Source: Aedes albopictus
Taxonomy: Eukaryota > Arthropoda > Insecta > Diptera > Culicidae
Reading direction: 5' to 3'
Length of the DNA: 64,000 bases
Assembly (NCBI RefSeq): GCF_035046485.1
Contig: NC_085138.1
Coordinates: 363,261,238 to 363,325,237, forward strand
Part shown: in pieces, positions 1-11,358 of the stretch
How the letters are laid out: every line of letters begins with the position of its first letter
Numbering within the stretch: the stretch's first letter is position 1
Made by a program: the position numbers and the translations under genes
Notes under the pieces: model-generated
The model's database searches: none
The model's input: the letters and a program-made list of their open reading frames with translations, nothing else
Told to the model about the DNA's origin: nothing

Positions 1-442
1 TTTGAGCCGCCATTTTAAATTTTGAGACGCCATCTTGGATATTTTGGTCACCATCTTGGATATTTTAATCGTAATTTTGGTACTCTAGTCATCTTCTTAA
101 TACCAAATATACCCATATTGAATGGTTTTAGAGCCTAAAGCACCTTTAAACAGTCGCCATCTTGAATATTGTGCCACCATCTTGGATTTTTGGTTGCCAT
201 TTTGAATATTCTGATCGCCATTTTTGAACTCCAGACATCTTCTTCACACTAAATATATCCATACTGCTTGGTTTGAGCGCCTAAGACTCCATTGAACAGC
301 CGCCATCTTGAATATGGATCCGCCATCTTGTATATTCTGATCGCCATTTTAGGAGTCCAGACATCTTTCACATACTAAATAATGGTGTCTCAAAAACCAT
401 TGAATAGTAGCCATGTTTGGACTCCGGACATCTTACCCACAC
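1..442. repeat. Tandem ~125-150 bp repeat with CGCCATCTTG motifs, first block
   Basis: Units begin with a TACCAAATATACCCATATTG-like segment at about 101, 249 and 374, followed by AGAGCCTAAAACACC and several CGCCATCTTGAAT/GGAT motifs. Copies have drifted. The array resumes at 1158 after a foldback insertion. Confidence 0.8.
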
Positions 443-1157
443 CATATATTTATTAAAGTGGGTCATCGTTTATATGGAAAAATGAAAAATTCAATGGTAT
501 CCCATCAGATCGAAGCTTTTTTGATCCCATTTCGGGACCCAAATAAGTGTGCACGATCGGTTATGTCTACGTTTTGCGTATCGCGTATGAAGTTTGTATG
601 GGATTTTGCATGGGAAAACACACTTTTTTGTATTAATCTCATAACAAGCTCGAATTTTTCTAAAACCATGTAACCGATAAAGTGGAAACATAGCCTAGGG
701 TGTCCTGAAAAACTTTGTCCAAGACCGCTAAGTGATCTGATGCTTAGGAAAAAAGATAAAGCGTTGGCATTGCTTGGCAAAACAGCATGATTTTGTTGCT
801 ATTGTTATTCCTTTACATGTTAAAACATAAACACATGCATGCGGTTCGTTAGTTATAACTATTTTCACAAGCATCGGATCGCTTTCCAGTCTTCAACAAA
901 GTTTTTCAGAACATTCCAAGCTATCATTTTACAGTATCGGTTAAAAAGTTTCAGACAAACTTTTTTAATTCAGGACAAAAATGCAAAACAGTATGTTTTC
1001 CCATACAAAATCCCATACAAATTTCAATTGCAATGCGCAAAGTGTAGACGCAACCGATCGTGCTCAAATTTTGCACAGATACTCAGGACCCGAAATGGAA
1101 CCAAAAAAGCTTTGATCTGAGAAAACGGTTCCGATGACCCACTCTTATATTTATATA
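443..1157. mobile_element. Foldback MITE with ~345-bp inverted arms
   Basis: The left arm from 443 (AGTGGGTCATCG, GAAGCTTTTTTG, ATTTCGGG, TGTATGGGATTTTG) reappears reversed up to 1157, with a short centre near 800-830. It splits the surrounding tandem repeat, so it inserted later. No transposase is present. Confidence 0.85.
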
Positions 1158-1740
1158 GCATGGTTTTAGAGCCTAAAACTCCATTAAACAGTCACCATCT
1201 TGAACTTTGAGCCATCATATAGAATTTTAGACCGTCATCCTGGATATTCTGGTCACCATTTTTGGAGTCTAGACATTCCATTGGTTCTTCTCCATACCAA
1301 ATATACCCATAATGCATGGTTGAAAAGCCTTAAAGTTCATTAACCAACCGCCATCTTGAATTTTGAGCCACCATCTTGGATTTTAGACCGCCATTTTGGA
1401 TATTCTGAATGCCTTTCTTGGAGTCCAGACTTCTTCTTCATACCAAAAAAAAACAATGTTGCATGGTTTTAGAGCCTAAAACACTATTAAACAGCCGTCA
1501 TGTTGAATGTGGAGCCACCATCTTTGATTTCAGACCGCCATCGTAGATATTTTTGGACTCCAGAAATCTTTCGCATACCAAATATAACCATATTGCATGG
1601 TTATAGAGCCTAAAACACTATTTAACAGCCGCCATCTTGAATTTGGAGCCGCCAGCTTGAATGTTCGGCTGTCATCTTGAATTTTGGGCTGACATCGTGG
1701 ATTTTCAGGTCTCCAGTGTTGATTTCTGCACAAAATTCGT
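1158..1740. repeat. Tandem ~125-150 bp repeat with CGCCATCTTG motifs, second block
   Basis: Further units start near 1295, 1441 and 1576, each with GCATGGTTTTAGAGCC followed by CGCCATCTTG motifs. Same family as 1-442. Confidence 0.8.
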
Positions 1741-2175
1741 CAACCATGCTAAATTTAACAAAAATCGCCACAGTTTGATGTGCCGCATGATGGGGTTTGC
1801 TTCAGTCTTGTATACGGCCAGTTATATCGGTGTTGGTCCAGATCACTGAATTGGTCATAATTCTAGGACGCCGTGACCGATTCGGACCATTTCCAATAGC
1901 AAACAATGCGGTGAAATTCTGGTTCGATTCGAGCTATAATCCGAAAAATCGGCAAATGGGGAGTGCCTTAAAAGTGAGTGAACTTTTTTTGCGCACAGAC
2001 ATACATACATACACACATACATAAACACATACAGACATCATCTCAATTCGTCGAACTGAGTTGATTGGTATATGTTATTTGACTCTTCGAGCCTTCTATC
2101 GAAAAATCGTTTTTTGAGTGAACATATAGCCTCTCAGTACCCTCCGATGTACGAGAAAGGCAAAAAGGGTTCAAT
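1741..2175 (+). mobile_element. Probable 3' UTR tail of a non-LTR retrotransposon
   Basis: The region has a CATACATA-type microsatellite (about 2001-2035), then TCGTCGAACTGAGTTGATTGG, a GAGTGAACATATAGCC segment and a terminal GAGAAAGGCAAAAAGGG. This arrangement is typical of 3' ends of mosquito LINEs as I remember them. No coding part remains. Confidence 0.5.
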
Positions 2176-4190
2176 TCCCTAAAGCCCACTAAATTCCCTG
2201 GAATACCGTTGAAACTCACCTAAACCCTTCAAAAAACACCTCGAAACTCATCTGAAACTCTAAGACCGACGTAAGTTTCTCATGATCTCTCCCAAAGTCC
2301 GCTAAAACCGCATTACCTTCTGACATCCATTGAAGGGGCGTGATTCGCCTTGAAACCGTTCTGAAAACCCCTCGACTGTTCTCTTGAAAGCCCCCTAGAG
2401 CCACCCTGAACTCATGACTCCCCCTGGAAAGCACTGAAATGCCTTGAAACTCCCATAAGTCCCTTGTAAGCTTCCCATAATCTTTCCTGAAGCACGCTGG
2501 AGCTCCGAAAACAAACTGACACCCCTCAAATCCACTGAACATGCTTAATACGCCTTGAAACCCCATCGAAAGCTTCCATAAAACTCCATGACGCCACATG
2601 AAATGCTTGCAAAGTCCTCTGAAACCTTTTCGGTCCCTCTTAAACTTATCCAAAGTTGTTCGAAACTAAGACCCCCATTGATCCTCCGTAAAGCGCTTCA
2701 GACGGAAATTGCACTGAAACTCCATAATACCTCTTTGCACATCTCCTAAGCACTCTCTGAAACATTCCTTAGGCTCCACAGTGGGGAAAAAACTGTGCAA
2801 ACCGACACTAAATTCTGTATCTCACGAACGCATCCAGTTTTTCTAATGAACAAAACAGTTTTAGGCGTAAAAATTTCTGGAGAATCGAATGAAAGTGGTA
2901 AAACAAACCGCACGGATCATTATCCTGCTCATTTTGCCCTTATTGCCCAGTTTATATTGACTTCTTTATGAAACCAGCTCTAAAACACTTATGAAATATG
3001 AATACGGTTTGCCTTGAAGGATTCTTCTGAAAGATTAAGAATTAGAGAATTGATTGGAAGTGGTTCCAGTGACCGCGCGAATGTAATTATGCTCATTTTA
3101 CCCTCATTCTCCACATATATTGAGTGTAGTATGAAATTATCTTTATAACTCACAAGAAACTTAAGGGGGAATGCTATGAAGGGAATTTCAGGCGGTTCGA
3201 GCGGGTTTCATAGGGTACCTGGAGGTCTCAAGGGCCGCTTTAACCTTTTGGAGCCGATTTTTTTCGCCGCTGTCGACGCAACCTCGCTGGTGTCGAACAC
3301 GTTTGTTATGCTCGGTTTCATCGCCGGGGTCATATATGACCCCTCCGGCTGCAAAGGGTAAGGGGCTTTTTAGAGGCCAGTTTCAGAGGAGTCCGGGACG
3401 TTACAGGGGGTTCCAATGGGTTTCAGGGGGGTACCAGGAGATCTGAGTGGTGTTGCAGGCGTCCCATCGGGTTTCAGAGAGGGACCAGGAGATCTCGAGG
3501 TTTTTCAAGGGGGTTTCAGGGGGTTCTCAAAGTCATCTTAGGGGTGTTTCTATGGGTTTTAGTGGCGCTTCATGGAGTTTCAAGTGGTAGCGTTTCAAGA
3601 GGATCCCAGGGGTTTCAGCGGTATACCAGGAGATATCAGAGGAATTTCAAGACCTTTTAAAACCTTTTGAAGCGACTCTAAGACAACCCTGGAAACTCTA
3701 AAAACGCTCCTGAAACCTCCTGAAACCCCTGGGACACTCTTAAAACGCCCCTGAGATATCCTCTAAAAACGCTCCTGAAACCTCCTGAAACCCCTGGGAC
3801 ACTCTTAAAACGCCCCTGAGATATCCTGGAATCCTTTGAAATTCCCTTAAAATCATCTGAGATCCCGTGAAACGACCTTGAGTCCTTCTGGAATATACCT
3901 GGAACTCCTTGAGAACCTTGAAGCGTCCTTGAGGCCTCCTGGAATCCCCCTAAGACCCCTTTAAGCGCCCCTGTGACCTCCTGGCACTCTTTGAAACCAT
4001 CAGCCAAGAGATCTTTTGGCAGTTTATGCAACGCCCTTGAAATCTACTGGTACCCCTGAAATCCCATCTAGAACTCTCCTGAATCACCCTGAGACTCTTT
4101 GAAGCGTCTCAAAGGCCCTTCCGGGACCCCCGTGAGATCCTATGAAAAGCTCTTGAGAACCCCTGAAGCACCCTGAGACAATTGCGAGTG
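2176..4190. repeat. Degenerate CCTGAAAC tract in alternating orientations
   Basis: CCTGAAACYCC-like motifs dominate 2176-2770 and 3650-4190, while 3170-3650 carries the reverse complement GGGTTTCAGG. Within it a perfect 65-bp tandem duplication lies at 3696-3760 and 3761-3825. Bases 2780-3170 are different, unassigned sequence. Open frames here (145 and 117 codons) are repeat by-products. Confidence 0.7.
3238..3362. mobile_element. Small MITE with imperfect terminal inverted repeats
   Basis: Ends read TTTAACCTTTTGGAGCC and GGCTGCAAAGGGTAA, weak inverted matches. Its right part GGGGTCATATATGACCCC also occurs at 13934-13950. It is more GC-balanced than the tract around it. Confidence 0.45.
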
Positions 4191-5760
4191 GAAACCCAAC
4201 ACAAGAAAACACTGTTTCCGATGGCAAGCCGTGTCTGAGTTAATTAGCCAAATTCGTGAGTATGAAACAAAATGCTTCGCTTGTTCGCGATTGAAGAAGT
4301 ACGAGTATGCTGGGAACCTTGTTGTTCAGAAGTAGGTTGCATCGCTTGTTACAGGCGAAACTGCCAGATATATTTCTGACGAAATTCTTTTAGAGGTTTC
4401 CTGAGTACATTTTTACAATAACAAAACAATTTTCAGCGAAATTCGTAAAATTTGCTTCGAATAATGCTTTTTTTTTCGTGAATACTGCATAGAAGGCCTG
4501 GAAGAGTATTCTCCAGAATTTACGAAAATGGTGGAAATTTAATCGCAACTTTTAGCCAAACTCATTTTTGCAAGCATAGTTGTAAGAGAACTTGTGAAAG
4601 ATATTATGTCAGAGACCATGAGGAGCCTCCCCAAATATTTCTTTGAGAAGAAGTTTCAGAGGCAGGTATTATGTACCTAACGCTAAAATCGACTTTTTTC
4701 GACTCTCCCCTCCCCCTCTGTGACGCTTCTTCTTTGTATGAAAATCCTAAATTGTTTTTAGGTAGTAAGGCTTTATTAATTAAATTTAAAGTTGAACAAA
4801 AATGCGGGAAAATACATATTTTCACCACAAAACCATCTTTTCTTTTGCAAGCGTATTTTCACTGCATCTTTCATCTCCCACAAGGAAAATAGCAATGCAC
4901 TTTCTACCCTCTGAAGCACTATCACAGCAATATCCAGGTTATCACTGCACCCCGCATCAGAAAAATCAAACACCAGCTAGTAAACTACCAAGTGACTATC
5001 GTAAATCAACTCAGTACATCAACTCCCATCGCAAATGCACCGCAAATATACCTACCTATGATTCATCATCCATCATCGCACTCACTACTGATATAGCACA
5101 CCGCCACCACCGCCATAATGTCGTCCTTTCGCTTTTAACCGCGCAATAGCCAGACAAACAAACGTGTAGGAAAACAGTTTACATCTCAAAGCAAAGCAAA
5201 GCAGTAAAACAAACAAATTAAAAATCAAGGAAACCAACAATATCAAACGATTGAGAAAGCAACAACTGAAACATTAAAAATGTTGGAAACCCGACCTAGG
5301 AGGAACTGATAAAAATCAAAGTATTTTTTACAACAATAGGAAAATAAACGGAACTCGTCAGATGTTGCCATGTGTGCGGAACAGAAGTTAGCAAAACACA
5401 AAAAAAACACAAAATGTTCGAGAGAAGTAAAATAACAAAAAAATCATTCTCTAGATCCATCAATCGGGGAGCGGTTGGGAACGAGTATTTGTGAGCTAGC
5501 AAATCGAAGCAAAACATGCATTATTTGTATATTGTTATGTCAGTGCTGAAATCAGGAGAAATGAAACACAATTGAATACAATGTTGGTGGTTTTTCTTTT
5601 CTTTGGCTATTATCCGAAATCCGTGGTTTGGAATATCCCTTGAGGATGCATTACAATGCAATCTATACACCCCCGGATTATATTGACCATGCGTCTCCAT
5701 AAGATTGGTTTTTCCTGATTGAGCTCGTACGGTGCTAGACAATACCCGAGCAAAGGCGGA
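4191..5760. other. No gene identified; largely unique sequence
   Basis: The interval 4890-5280 is rich in CA and AAC runs and looks non-repetitive, as UTR or regulatory DNA can. A 115-codon + frame at 4802-5149 has no recognisable domain and a low-complexity sequence, so it is not called. The rest holds nothing I can assign. Confidence 0.4.
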
Positions 5761-6073
5761 TTACAAAGTGATATCACTTTGATAATAAACTGTGTTGTCC
5801 GTGTTATCATTTTGTTATTTTTGTTATCATCTATTCCAATTGATAACAACCAGCTGATAATAAATTTAGTTATCGATAATTTTGGTCTATCGCGATAACA
5901 TTAAAATTCTAAATTATAACAAAATGTGTTACCAGCTTCCAAACGCATATTTCAAAGCTTTGCCAAAACTGGGAGTCTGATGAACTTCGAATCTAAAAAT
6001 AGATTCTGCTTTCCACCTTCAATGTGACTGTAGTACGTAAGCGTAGCCTTCAAAGGTTCTTCCTCTCACTGAG

Positions 6074-6160
6074 CTCCGTTGGTATAGGGGCTATCGGCTG
6101 AAACCGGCAATCACTCGCTCAGGGTTCGAGACCCGCTGGGCGCAATAGTTTAAAACATGG
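6074..6160 (+). mobile_element. tRNA-derived SINE head (pol III A and B box-like)
   Basis: GCTCCGTTGGTATAGGGGC resembles an A box and GGGTTCGAGACCC a B box, with tRNA-like spacing. The T-stem and acceptor stem do not pair, so this is not a functional tRNA. Confidence 0.5.
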
Positions 6161-6164
6161 GTAG

Positions 6165-6660
6165 GCTCAGTGTACCAGTTATGGCTATAGTACCTCAAAT
6201 TCGCCATAGTTGATTTTCAACCTTTAACGATACAAATCATCAAGAAAAAATATGTGAACAATAGATCACGTTTATAAAAGATGATTGCACTCATTCAAAT
6301 ATCACAATTTGCTCAAATTATGATATAAATAAATCATTTTCCTTAAAATTTCGGCTTCCTTGCACCCTATTTCGCCATAGTGTACCAGTTATGGCAAATC
6401 CCATAAGGAATGCATGTAAATAGTGCGAAGTGAAACCGAAATTAAAAAGTATGTCCATAACTGGTACAGGGTTCCTATCATTGGCACACGCCGTAATAAA
6501 TAGTAAAAGTGGGTTTGGCTCAGATTTTATATTTTTCCTGTAAAGTATGAAAACAAATCTATCATTTGACATATCGACGACATTCATCGGTCTTCTTCTT
6601 ATTTTTGTAGAAGTAGTTTTCCTTAGGTAGTGCGATAACTGGTACAGGCACCCTAGTAAA
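6165..6660. repeat. Repeat region with four inverted TACCAGTTATGG motifs
   Basis: GTGTACCAGTTATGG occurs at about 6173 and 6382 and its inverse CCATAACTGGTACAGG at about 6452 and (variant) 6631. The layout suggests terminal and internal repeats of one or two non-autonomous DNA elements. Confidence 0.5.
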
Positions 6661-7790
6661 TTATAAGAAACTTTTTTCAATTGCTGTCGATGTCGGAGGA
6701 GAGGAGACGGATGTCGCCGGTGTTTGCGGCTTTCTCGCCTTCGTCGGCTAGGGAGTCCACCCACGCTCATTTGTCCCGCCTACATGAGCGTTTCACTTCC
6801 TTCTTGAGAGCCGAATAGTGCAGACAGGCTACGGCTTCAGCTCCTCGTGTTTTCGCTCGCTGTATCGCGACTTTGGCGTTCCTTCGCTCCTCTATCTTTC
6901 TCCAGGTCTCATCTGTGATCCATTACTTTATTCAGGCGCGAAGCTAATCCAAGTTATTCTCGCCGCCGGTGACGATGAAGGCGTTCTTGATGGCGCTCCA
7001 TTGATCTTCTACGCTTCCACCTTCCGGAATGTCCGCAGCACGGTTCTCTAGCTCTACAACGAAGGACCTTTTCAATGTGGCATCTTCTAGTCGGCGTGTA
7101 TTGAACCTCCTGTTGTTGGCTCCGAGCAATGCGCAGCCGGATGTCACCGATTAGGAGATGATGATCGGACGCAATGTCGGCGCTACGTTTGTTCTGTACA
7201 TCAAGAAGACTCCGTCTCCATTTTCGGCTGATGCAGATGTGGTCGATTTGTTTTTCCGTGACGCCATCACGGAAAAAACCCATGTAAATTTGTGCCATGG
7301 TCGATCACCATGCCATTGTTTCCACAAAACTCTGCAAACAGCTCTCCGTTCTCGCTCATTTCCCCGAGACCATGGCGTCTCATGAGGATCTTGATATCAC
7401 CATTCGGAATCTTGTCCACGACACCATTCAGTTGGCTGTAAAAATTCTCTTTTGTTGAACGATTCGGCAGCATCGGTTGGCGCGTAACATTATATCATGG
7501 TTAGGTTTTGAACCCGTGTTCTCAATCTGGCCACAACTATCATCCCATTGAGAGGTTCTCACTTCATAAGCTCAGCGTGGGCGTGAGCGCTTAGCAGGAA
7601 ACCAATTCCACGGTGACGAGGAGCATCTCGTAGGCCAGAGAATAGCAGAATTTGGCCTGACGCCAATCTGTGTTCTGCAAAGTTCGGCCAACGGACTGCG
7701 CTCAGTCCCCGGTATTCAGGTATCAGTAGGTCGGCTCCAGAGGCACGTTCTCGTCCATTTGGGAAATTTGTGCCATCGCCATGAATACGA
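6660..7790 (-). pseudogene. RTE-like LINE remnant: endonuclease and linker, multiply broken
   Basis: On the minus strand, in changing frames, these pieces can be read in order: LSAVRWPNFAEHRLASGQ (7560-7760), RRHGLGEMSENGELFAEFC (7290-7400), QIDHICISRKWRRSLLDV and SDHHLL (7150-7260), and AWVDSLADEGEKAANTGD (about 6700-6780). These match the endonuclease and linker of RTE-type ORF2 as I know it. Stops and frameshifts show it is dead, and the reverse transcriptase is missing. Confidence 0.75.
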
Positions 7791-8481
7791 GCCTATTCAT
7801 CATTTACCTGAGGGAGAGAAAAGGGAGGAATAAGCAATTGGATAGGTAAAAGGAAGGTAAGGGAATAGGATCATCATAATCGCATAAGCGTAGTCATTTC
7901 CGAAGAAAGAGCTCAAACTGTTAGGCCTGATCTTCATATGATACATTATCCACTCCCGGAATAAACATGACAGAATAATTCGCCAAAATTTGAGAATAAC
8001 AAGGCTGCAAACAAACAGTTTTGTTGAAACATGTTCAAAGTATTCACATTTTGGAGATTTAAAAGGAGCAAAGCGATTAAGTGCACATTCAGTCGACATC
8101 TATCAGGTTCATCCGAAGATGTAATACCCGGGGAAGTGTGTATCGAATAAGCATTCCAGAAAATCAACATAAGGGGAAGTTAATTGCCGCATTTCGTTTT
8201 TACTGAAAGTAGCAAACACCGGAAGAAACGCATAATGCGAAACCATATAGGTGTTAATGAAAGCTTAGACACCTAGATAGAAATCCCCCCTACGAAAGTT
8301 AGGTTCTTGGACTAAAGCTGTCCTTTTATGCTGAAGATTAATCTGAGCTGTCATAACTTCTCAAACTAAGTATGATCAAACTCTTACAATCTCAACACAA
8401 GCAGTGATAAAAACCAATTCGATATTTATCGATTGAAGAACGCCAGAGGCAGAAATAAACAGAGGACACTACTGTGTAGAA
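7791..8481. other. No gene identified
   Basis: AT-rich sequence without a supported reading frame. It includes AACGCATAATGCG with CCATATAGGTG near 8225-8255, which recurs after the MITE at about 8848-8880. Confidence 0.4.
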
Positions 8482-8841
8482 CAGTGTTAGTAAAAACTCA
8501 AATTCTCAAATCTCATGGTTGAGTTGTTTCACGCGCGATTCTCGACTCGCCAAACTCACCGCCAAAAAAAATCATGCATGAGTTAACTCGTGATTTCACT
8601 CATTGCTATATTTCTTGGTGTTGTTATTCTTTACATCGAAGTTTTTAGGATTGCATGATAGAACAAAAGCAAATCATAATAAATTCGATTTACAAGCAAA
8701 TGAGATTTCGGCGCTTGACTCGTGAGAGCGAGATTTTGCATGAAAAACTCGCGCGTGAGAAAACGATTCAGAATCGCGTGCGAGTTTGCGCACGCAGGAG
8801 CGGCTCATGAGTGTGTTTTGAGTGTGATTTTACCAACACTG
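8482..8841. mobile_element. MITE with CAGTGTTRGTAAAA ends
   Basis: The left end CAGTGTTAGTAAAA (8482) and right end TTTTACCAACACTG (8841) form terminal inverted repeats with one mismatch. The interior is rich in GCGCGAGTT/CTCGCG motifs in both orientations. Length 360 bp, no coding capacity. Confidence 0.8.
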
Positions 8842-8849
8842 GTGTAAAA

Positions 8850-9400
8850 CGCATTATGCGAAGAGCCATATAGGTGATAATTGAAGCTAATAAACAACAT
8901 ACTAGGGGGATTCACTTAACAGCGTAAACCGCTTATTAAAGTTTATTCTGATTAAACGTCGCGATCACCAAGGCAATATTTGATTATTTTATTGGAAATT
9001 CCATGAAACATTTCAAATAAACAGAAAATCATGGTTTAAGTAGCAATTTAAACAATTTCGTAAGTCCCCTTACTAACAATCCCACCCTAAGTAAGCCTCG
9101 CAGATTATCTCGGAGAAACACAAGGTCAACTGCACCATTGCTCCGGTTAGCGCAGTAAGGGCAGAATTTTGTGGAGGGCGCCCTAGTACTCCACAGGCTC
9201 CGTAAAGCTGTTTTGATTTTATTAGACCATCCTAACCATTTAGTCCAAGGCACGGTAAGCATATACATAGCCCCATTACACCATGAACTAGAGGTTCCCT
9301 GCTTAATGTACTCTTACCACCGGAACAGGCGGTCCGTAGTGTTATTTTTGGCCAATTGTGACAACCGCTACCGACACTACACAGCTATCTAGGCTGATCG
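8850..9400. other. No gene identified
   Basis: No supported frame or clear repeat except the duplicated segment at 8848-8880. Open frames of 73-79 codons overlap on opposite strands and are not credible. Confidence 0.35.
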
Positions 9401-9409
9401 AGAAAAGAA

Positions 9410-9820
9410 GATAATATTGATGATCAACGTCATACGGGCACGAACAGCCGCCAAAGTTAAAGATATTCTTGTAGATTTGAAAGACTTTATTATAGAACAG
9501 TTTGGACGACCCTGAATGTTCCAAAGGTTTATAATAAACAAGTAAACTTCAGATTGATCTAGTAACCACGGTTGATTATGCAACGTTACTCAATATAACA
9601 GATATGGCTGGTGTTACGAGTGTAGACCTGAAGTTCTGAACTCCAAGGTAAATGACATTGTAGATGTCAAAAGCTTCACGGATCTCAGCAGATTATGCAA
9701 TGCTATTATTTATGGCGAAAACACATAAAACTATTCTTGTAGATCTGAAGGCCGTCATTCTAGGATAATTTGGAACACATAGAACATCCCAGAATATAAA
9801 ACACCTTTCGATATTCTTGA
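9410..9820. repeat. Decayed copies of the ~143-bp satellite
   Basis: Segments such as TTCTTGTAGATCTGAAGGCC and GTTACGAGTGTAGACCTGAAG match the satellite found at 49990-54920, though strongly diverged. Confidence 0.5.
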
Positions 9821-9821
9821 C

Positions 9822-10700
9822 TACCCAGGTAACCAATAAGCAGTGAAAATTGCATTAATTCGGCACTATATGCGCCTTTACGGCAGGTCATTAAATGCTA
9901 ATTTGCCCCATATGCGCCATAAGTGCTACTTAAATGCAGGTTTTGGCCCAATATACGGCTGATTTAATGCTTAAATTTCCTACCCCCCAGATTGTCAAAA
10001 ATAAAAACAATAAATTTCCCCTGCCCATTTTACGGCCTCTCTTTCTTTTCTATTTTTATCTTCACTCTCCTGTTTGAGGCTTGGGGGCCTGTTTTGAAAT
10101 TCTGTTCTTGTTTTTTTTTGCTGGTTTCGGCGAAATTGGGATTTGATCCCTCGATCCTCGGGTTGACGATGGTGCTGAACCTCGCTACGATGTAAGCTAT
10201 AGATGATTAGATAATGTGCGTTGGTTTTTCGATCAATTTAAAGCTTGAATATTACACCGGCAGTAGCTTCGTCAGATATGCTATGTGCCCAGCATGTGCT
10301 GATAATTAAATCGAACATTGGAAAGTAGCCAAAACCATGGAATTTATTTGCCAAAGCATGTTTTTTTAGTTGCTACTCTATAAATGACAGGAGAAGCGAA
10401 TGATAATGGCATCTACAGCCGGTGCACGTAAATTAAAAAGTGGAAATGTGTTGTGGGTTCAGCATCACTCCTCCCACTTAGCAGTTTTATGGCACTAATG
10501 TAGCAGTTATGCTGCTTGTTGACCAAAACATACCGTGCATCTGAAATGCTACATAACTGCTGTCAGATTTTAAGTAGCATTTCAATTGCTAATATAGGGC
10601 AGTTTAGCCGTCGAACTGCTATCATACGGCAGAAAGCAGGTCAAATGCAGATATGAAACAGAAATACGGCTTATTCAAATGCTTATTGGTTGCCTGGGTA
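9822..10700. mobile_element. Non-autonomous element with 20-bp inverted ends
   Basis: TACCCAGGTAACCAATAAGC at 9822-9841 and its inverse, one mismatch, at 10681-10700. The interior has ATATGCGCC and TGCCGTA-type motifs in both orientations and a tRNA-like box B on the minus strand near 10140 (gggatcaaatccc, reverse of the + strand). Confidence 0.85.
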
Positions 10701-11205
10701 AGGTTAAATGATTACATATGAACGTTACTCATAACCAAATTCAGCTTTTAGGATAATTGGTATGTCAATTATTTCATTTTTCTATATTCCATGATGTTCA
10801 GGATGTTCTAGGTTATCGATAAAGTCTCAAATAAGAATCCCTCTCAGGATTCTAAATGAATTTCTCTAAATAATGTGGAGGATCCCTTTAAGGGTTCTGG
10901 GGTAATCTCTTTCAGGATTCTAATGAGATGTCTTTCAATGCTGCAGGAGAATTTCTGTCAGGATTCTAGGAGAATCCCTCTGAGGATTCTGGAAGAATCC
11001 ACAAGAGTGTTCTGAGGATATCCGTCTATGCATTCTGAAAGAATCCCGAGGAAAACTTATCCCAGGATTTTGAGGCAATCCGTCACAGGATTCAGAGAGA
11101 ATCCATCTCGCGAATCTGAGGAAATCCCTCAGGATTCTGGGAGAATTCCTCTAAACATTCTGAGAGAATCCATCTCAGAAAACTGGAGTAATCTCTCCCA
11201 GGATT

Positions 11206-11358
11206 GGGGCTGTCCATAAACCACGTGGTTATTTTTTTGGGACTTCTCAACCCCCCCCCCGCGTGGTCATCAGTTCATACAAATTTTTTATTCGTCCATA
11301 CAAAATGGTCATTGGCTGAAACCCCCCCCTCATGACCACGTGGTTTATGAACAGCCCC
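11206..11358. mobile_element. Palindromic MITE, GGGGCTGTCCATAAACCACG ends
   Basis: GGGGCTGTCCATAAACCACG at 11206 is mirrored by CGTGGTTTATGAACAGCCCC ending at 11358. 153 bp, with internal C-runs in CAACCCCCCCC and ACCCCCCCC. A sister design is at 43118-43276. Confidence 0.9.

Noticed and set aside
2216..4031. Minus-strand frames of 145 and 117 codons
   Set aside because: They are translations of the degenerate CCTGAAAC repeat, with no domain.
4802..5149. 115-codon + frame starting with ATG
   Set aside because: Low-complexity sequence, no domain, no coding-like codon use; UTR-like DNA is equally likely.
6074..6160. Possible tRNA gene (A and B boxes)
   Set aside because: T-stem and acceptor stem do not pair. 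The same holds for the sites near 22550, 25750, 44250 and 50290, which belong to SINEs.
6318..6770. 150-codon minus-strand frame
   Set aside because: It reads part of the RTE remnant in a wrong frame and then repeat DNA; the LINE text appears in another frame with stops.
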